Below, one piece after another: positions 62,589 through 64,000 of a stretch of DNA of 64,000 nt. Below the pieces are notes generated by a model. The model was not told the DNA's origin, did not search any database, and worked only from the letters and a program-made list of their open reading frames with translations. Origin of the DNA: Mesorhizobium sp. SARCC-RB16n (GTDB taxonomy: Bacteria; Pseudomonadota; Alphaproteobacteria; Rhizobiales; Rhizobiaceae); the NCBI RefSeq assembly GCF_008520305.1, contig NZ_ML703262.1, positions 36,657 to 100,656 on the forward strand, written 5' to 3'. A program made the translations under genes and the position numbers. Every line of letters begins with the position of its first letter. The first letter of the stretch is position 1.

Positions 62589-62676
62589 ATTGTTCGCCGC
62601 CGGCCGGACGAACGCATCGGCGGCGCGGAGATCGGCAGCGATTTCCGCAAAAGCACGGTGCAGCAAGAGAGACGTG

Positions 62677-63846
62677 ATGGCTGCTCTGCGTGCAGGAAAG
62701 ACCAACAACGAGGCCGACCAACCGTCGAGCCCGGTGTTGCGTTTTGGGCCCGACAAGCCGCTCAAGCTGGACGCCGGCACGCTGCTGTCGCCCTTCCAGA
62801 TCGCCTACCAGACCTATGGCAAGCTGAACGACGCCCGCTCCAATGCCATCCTCGTCTGCCATGCGCTGACCGGCGACCAGCATGTCGCCAGCACCAATCC
62901 GGTGACCGGCAAGCCGGGCTGGTGGGAAGTGCTGATCGGCCCCGGCAAGATCATCGACACCAATCGTTTCTTCGTCATCTGCTCCAACGTCATCGGCGGC
63001 TGCCTTGGTTCCACCGGGCCGGCTTCGACCAACCCCGCCACGGGAAAGCCCTATGGGCTCGACCTGCCGGTGATCACCATCCGCGACATGGTGCGTGCGC
63101 AGCTCATGCTGGTCGACCATTTCGGCATCGAGAAGTTGTTCTGCGTGCTCGGCGGTTCGATGGGCGGCATGCAGGTGCTGCAATGGGCGTCGAGCTATCC
63201 CGAACGGGTCTTTTCGGCACTGCCGATCGCCACCGGCGCGCGCCATTCGTCACAGAACATCGCCTTCCACGAAGTCGGGCGGCAGGCCGTGATGGCCGAT
63301 CCGGACTGGCATGGCGGCAAATATTTCGAGCACGGCAAGCGCCCGGAAAAAGGACTGGCGGTGGCGCGCATGGCCGCCCACATCACCTATTTGTCGGAAG
63401 CCGCCCTGCACCGCAAATTCGGCCGCAATCTGCAGGACCGCGAAGCGCTGACCTTCGGCTTCGATGCCGATTTCCAGATCGAGAGCTACCTGCGCCACCA
63501 GGGCATGACCTTCGTCGACCGTTTCGACGCCAATTCCTACCTCTACATGACGCGGTCGATGGATTATTTCGACCTTGCCGCCGATCATGGCGGCCGGCTG
63601 GCCGATGCCTTCGCCGGCACGAAGACCCGGTTCTGCCTGGTGTCCTTCACGTCGGATTGGTTGTTTCCGACCGAAGAGAGCCGTTCGATCGTGCACGCGC
63701 TCAACGCCGCCGGCGCGTCGGTGTCCTTCGTCGAGATCGAGACCGATCGCGGCCACGACGCCTTCCTGCTCGACGAACCGGAACTGTTTGCCGCCATCAA
63801 CGGCTTCATCGGCTCGGCCGCGCGCGCTAGGGGGCTCGGCGCATGA
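62677..63846 (+). CDS. metX: Homoserine O-acyltransferase
   Basis: A 389-residue alpha/beta-hydrolase that acylates homoserine in methionine synthesis. The nucleophile is S161 in [24 protein letters not shown] holds the Asp and [10 protein letters not shown] the His. [21 protein letters not shown] and [17 protein letters not shown] are typical MetX sequences. ATG 62677 matches the conserved start. A SAM-II riboswitch precedes it. The stop lies inside the first palindrome of a tandem array. Confidence 0.94.
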   Translation: MAALRAGKTNNEADQPSSPVLRFGPDKPLKLDAGTLLSPFQIAYQTYGKLNDARSNAILVCHALTGDQHVASTNPVTGKPGWWEVLIGPGKIIDTNRFFVICSNVIGGCLGSTGPASTNPATGKPYGLDLPVITIRDMVRAQLMLVDHFGIEKLFCVLGGSMGGMQVLQWASSYPERVFSALPIATGARHSSQNIAFHEVGRQAVMADPDWHGGKYFEHGKRPEKGLAVARMAAHITYLSEAALHRKFGRNLQDREALTFGFDADFQIESYLRHQGMTFVDRFDANSYLYMTRSMDYFDLAADHGGRLADAFAGTKTRFCLVSFTSDWLFPTEESRSIVHALNAAGASVSFVEIETDRGHDAFLLDEPELFAAINGFIGSAARARGLGA

Positions 63847-63966
63847 CCCCGAAAAGTTGCAGACTTTTCGGACCATGGTCATGCGTCAAACAGAAAGGCG
63901 AAGCCATGACCCCGAAAAGGTGCAAACTTTTCGGACCATGGTCATGCGCCACCCAGGAGGCGAAGC
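63842..63966 (+). repeat. Tandem pair of CCGAAAAG palindromes after metX
   Basis: Units of about 62-63 bp (63842-63904 and 63905-63966). Each contains CATGACCCCGAAAAG, the opposite arm CTTTTCGGACCATGGTCATG, and a spacer ending GGCGAAGC. The unit includes a start-codon-like CATGA. The array begins inside the metX stop region and ends just before a new ATG preceded by AGGAGG. Confidence 0.85.
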
Positions 63967-63967
63967 C

Positions 63968-64000
63968 ATGAGACTTCCTGTGTCAACCTGTTGTGAGCAA
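63968..64000 (+). CDS. Start of an unidentified gene (partial)
   Basis: AGGAGG is followed, after seven bases, by ATG 63968 and eleven open codons (MRLPVSTCCEQ) to the window edge. MetW commonly follows metX in alphaproteobacteria, but the visible residues do not confirm it. The ATG lies in a third copy of the GGCGAAGCCATGA motif of the tandem palindrome. Confidence 0.35.
   Translation, partial: MRLPVSTCCEQ

Noticed and set aside
1-64000. CRISPR array, rRNA, transposase or integrase
   Set aside because: No regularly spaced repeats, no rRNA-like sequence and no DDE or tyrosine recombinase motifs were found on either strand.

Overview
The window looks like chromosomal DNA of a Mesorhizobium-type alphaproteobacterium (Rhizobiales). 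The grounds are the high-GC codon use, the set of core genes (ftsE-ftsX-ydcF, hisC-tyrC, metX behind a SAM-II riboswitch, argH-lptM-lysA, a TIGR02302/DUF4175 protein, DUF2125, NrsF with its ECF sigma factor), an apparent CtrA box and IRO-type iron box, and many rhizobial intergenic palindromes with a CCGAAAAG core. The species call is inference; the genes are read directly from the sequence.

Layout. 1-3634: a surface-sugar cassette (DegT aminotransferase, GtrB-like glycosyltransferase, a two-domain WxcM-type acetyltransferase/ketoisomerase, GtrA-like membrane protein) beside the 3' end of a tRNA-Leu(CAA) gene. 4218-17354: mostly housekeeping genes (YqaA, DsbB, HNH nuclease, 3-methyladenine glycosylase, GluQ-RS, DMT transporter, BrkB, SDR, HIG1 protein, cobalamin adenosyltransferase, rhomboid, etfBA, 3-hydroxybutyryl-CoA dehydrogenase, a PAS-GGDEF diguanylate cyclase). 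17518-22082: an ECF sigma/NrsF pair whose promoter region is duplicated, with a three-gene ATP-grasp / GNAT / cytochrome P450 cassette between the two 149-bp copies. 22211-24836: a 45-residue membrane microprotein and two unknown envelope-type proteins. 24957-28795: an iron(III) ABC importer. 28839-33216: a leftward sn-glycerol-3-phosphate importer (ugpBAEC). 33453-44660: an EEP nuclease/phosphatase, an MHYT-PAS-GGDEF-EAL protein, TlpA, argH-lptM-lysA, a Ser/Thr dehydratase, and TIGR02302. 44726-45679: an accessory DUF4238 gene. 45831-52250: LysR/DMT, response regulator, hpt, a membrane protein, then ftsE-ftsX-ydcF. 52258-54930: a decaying LysR-controlled cassette between ydcF and plsC, with two of its three target genes broken. 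55007-63846: plsC, LysE, aldo/keto reductase, ChaC, DUF2125, a PfkB kinase, hisC-tyrC and riboswitch-controlled metX. The window ends in a tandem palindrome and the first codons of another gene.

The best candidate for something undescribed is the ATP-grasp/GNAT/P450 cassette at 18832-21833. It looks like a minimal biosynthetic locus that arrived together with a duplication of the sigma-factor promoter. Its P450 has alanine where the I-helix acid is normally found. The second candidate is the orphan membrane/CARDB-like/glycine-zipper group just downstream. No transposase, integrase, CRISPR array or rRNA was seen.
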